NCBI GenBank assembly: GCA_016866575.1 | Contig: VGMA01000020.1 | Span: 1 to 15,670 of the forward strand | Source of the DNA: Chlamydiota bacterium | GTDB taxonomy: Bacteria; Chlamydiota; Chlamydiia; Chlamydiales; VGMA01 | Reading direction: 5' to 3' | Length of the DNA stretch: 15,670 bases | Shown here: piece after piece, positions 15,171 to 15,670 of the stretch | Layout of the letters: every line of letters begins with the position of its first letter | Position numbering within the stretch: position 1 is the first letter of the stretch | Program-made: the position numbers and the translations under genes | Notes under the pieces: generated by a model | The model's input: the letters and a program-made list of their open reading frames with translations, nothing else | Database searches by the model: none | What the model was told of the DNA's origin: nothing

Positions 15171-15422
15171 TTATCTTGCTAGATTTTTATCTAGGTTCTT
15201 TAAGCTAAATTTATAGCAAACAGCTACAAGAGCAAACATTGTCACATATGCAAGCACTTTAAGATACATCGCAATGGCAGCTATAGATCCAAAAGAAATC
15301 AATAGAGAGCATCCTGAGCAAAATAAAAAAGTAATGGACAAACTCAGTAGCACAGATAGCAATAAAGCTGAATATAGATCAACTTGATCGATTTTTGCAG
15401 GTTTGTATATTTCATTATTCAA
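15171..15422 (-). CDS. small bilobed membrane protein, Inc-like shape, start uncertain
   Basis: Counting from the TTG at 15422, the protein has 83 residues. It carries two long hydrophobic segments (about 17-34 and 39-68) split by a short CSGCS turn, and a basic C-terminal tail (FSLKNLDKNLAR). This tight hairpin resembles the bilobed hydrophobic domain of chlamydial inclusion membrane (Inc) proteins, but the similarity is structural only. The start is doubtful: no ATG opens this frame before the first hydrophobic segment, and no Shine-Dalgarno precedes the TTG. The frame stays open about 19 codons further upstream (GFKLSLIEAISSLKKTS), where AAAAGGA could serve a non-ATG start. A good terminator follows the stop, which supports a real transcribed gene. 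Confidence 0.65.
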   Translation of the reverse strand: MNNEIYKPAKIDQVDLYSALLLSVLLSLSITFLFCSGCSLLISFGSIAAIAMYLKVLAYVTMFALVAVCYKFSLKNLDKNLAR

Positions 15423-15670
15423 ACTCGTTTTTTTTAGCGAAGAAATCGCTTCAATTAAAGAGAGCTTAAATCCTTTTATTCTTTACTATCAATTACTTAA
15501 AATATTAATTGAGTTGTGTTAAAGATTTTATATTTCCGTTTTATGATTAAGCAGAGCTGAGTCGCTAATAGCTATACTTTAGTCAATCTATAAAGTGGTA
15601 TCAAGAACAGAAAGATCATATTGATATGAGGAAGAAATTTTCCTTGCCATTCTATGCGTTTTAAGAGACA
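15423..15670. other. unassigned right edge
   Basis: These 248 bases upstream of the last minus-strand gene should contain its promoter. No convincing boxes, RNA gene or hairpin were found. A plus-strand open stretch of about 30 codons (from near 15570 to the TAA at 15661-15663, with IKWYQEQKDHID) has no start signal or recognisable homology and may be a gene remnant. Confidence 0.35.

Overview
The window is AT-rich bacterial DNA that looks like accessory chromosome of a host-associated member of the Chlamydiota (Parachlamydia, Simkania or Rhabdochlamydia type). The taxonomic guess is an inference. It rests on a large RHS/YD-repeat protein, a secreted DUF1796 papain-like protein, two eukaryote-type MYND zinc-finger proteins, several short bilobed membrane proteins resembling chlamydial Inc proteins, and a decaying IS element. 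No rRNA, tRNA or CRISPR array was seen.

Layout. 1-2250 (minus) is the N-terminal 750 codons of an exported RHS/YD-repeat protein that runs off the left edge. A 360-base divergent intergenic region follows. 2611-3399 (plus) is a single-pass membrane protein of unknown function closed by a clear terminator. 3493-6517 (plus) is a two-gene operon, a DoxX-like membrane protein overlapping a P2-type cation ATPase. 6550-7305 (minus) is an exported DUF1796 protein. 7459-8268 (plus) is formamidopyrimidine-DNA glycosylase (mutM) behind a near-consensus promoter. It is the one clear housekeeping gene.

8331-11703 is the rearranged part. It holds two minus-strand gene pairs, each with an exported protein upstream of a small membrane protein (8565-8966 with 8331-8561, and 9641-10354 with 9378-9662). 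They are separated by an approximately 359-bp direct repeat. Each repeat copy carries the promoter and first codons of the 8966 gene plus the left 234 bp of an IS5-family element. At the right copy the element is full length (10510-11703, 17-bp perfect terminal inverted repeats), but its transposase has in-frame stops. At the left copy only the IS left end remains. The right copy has placed a duplicated promoter and start region in front of an unrelated gene. The IS leader can fold a hairpin that buries the transposase ribosome binding site.

11879-15422 holds a YVTN/YncE-type beta-propeller protein without a signal peptide (plus), a YafP-like GNAT acetyltransferase (minus), and two tandem paralogues with an N-terminal MYND finger and a C-terminal NlpC/P60- or papain-like Cys-His domain (plus, likely host-directed effectors). 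Last is a small bilobed membrane protein (minus) with its own terminator. The last 248 bases hold nothing I can assign.

The most interesting items are the MYND plus cysteine-peptidase-like tandem pair, the IS-linked duplication that makes a chimeric gene start, and a P2 ATPase lacking two canonical Ca2+-ligand positions.
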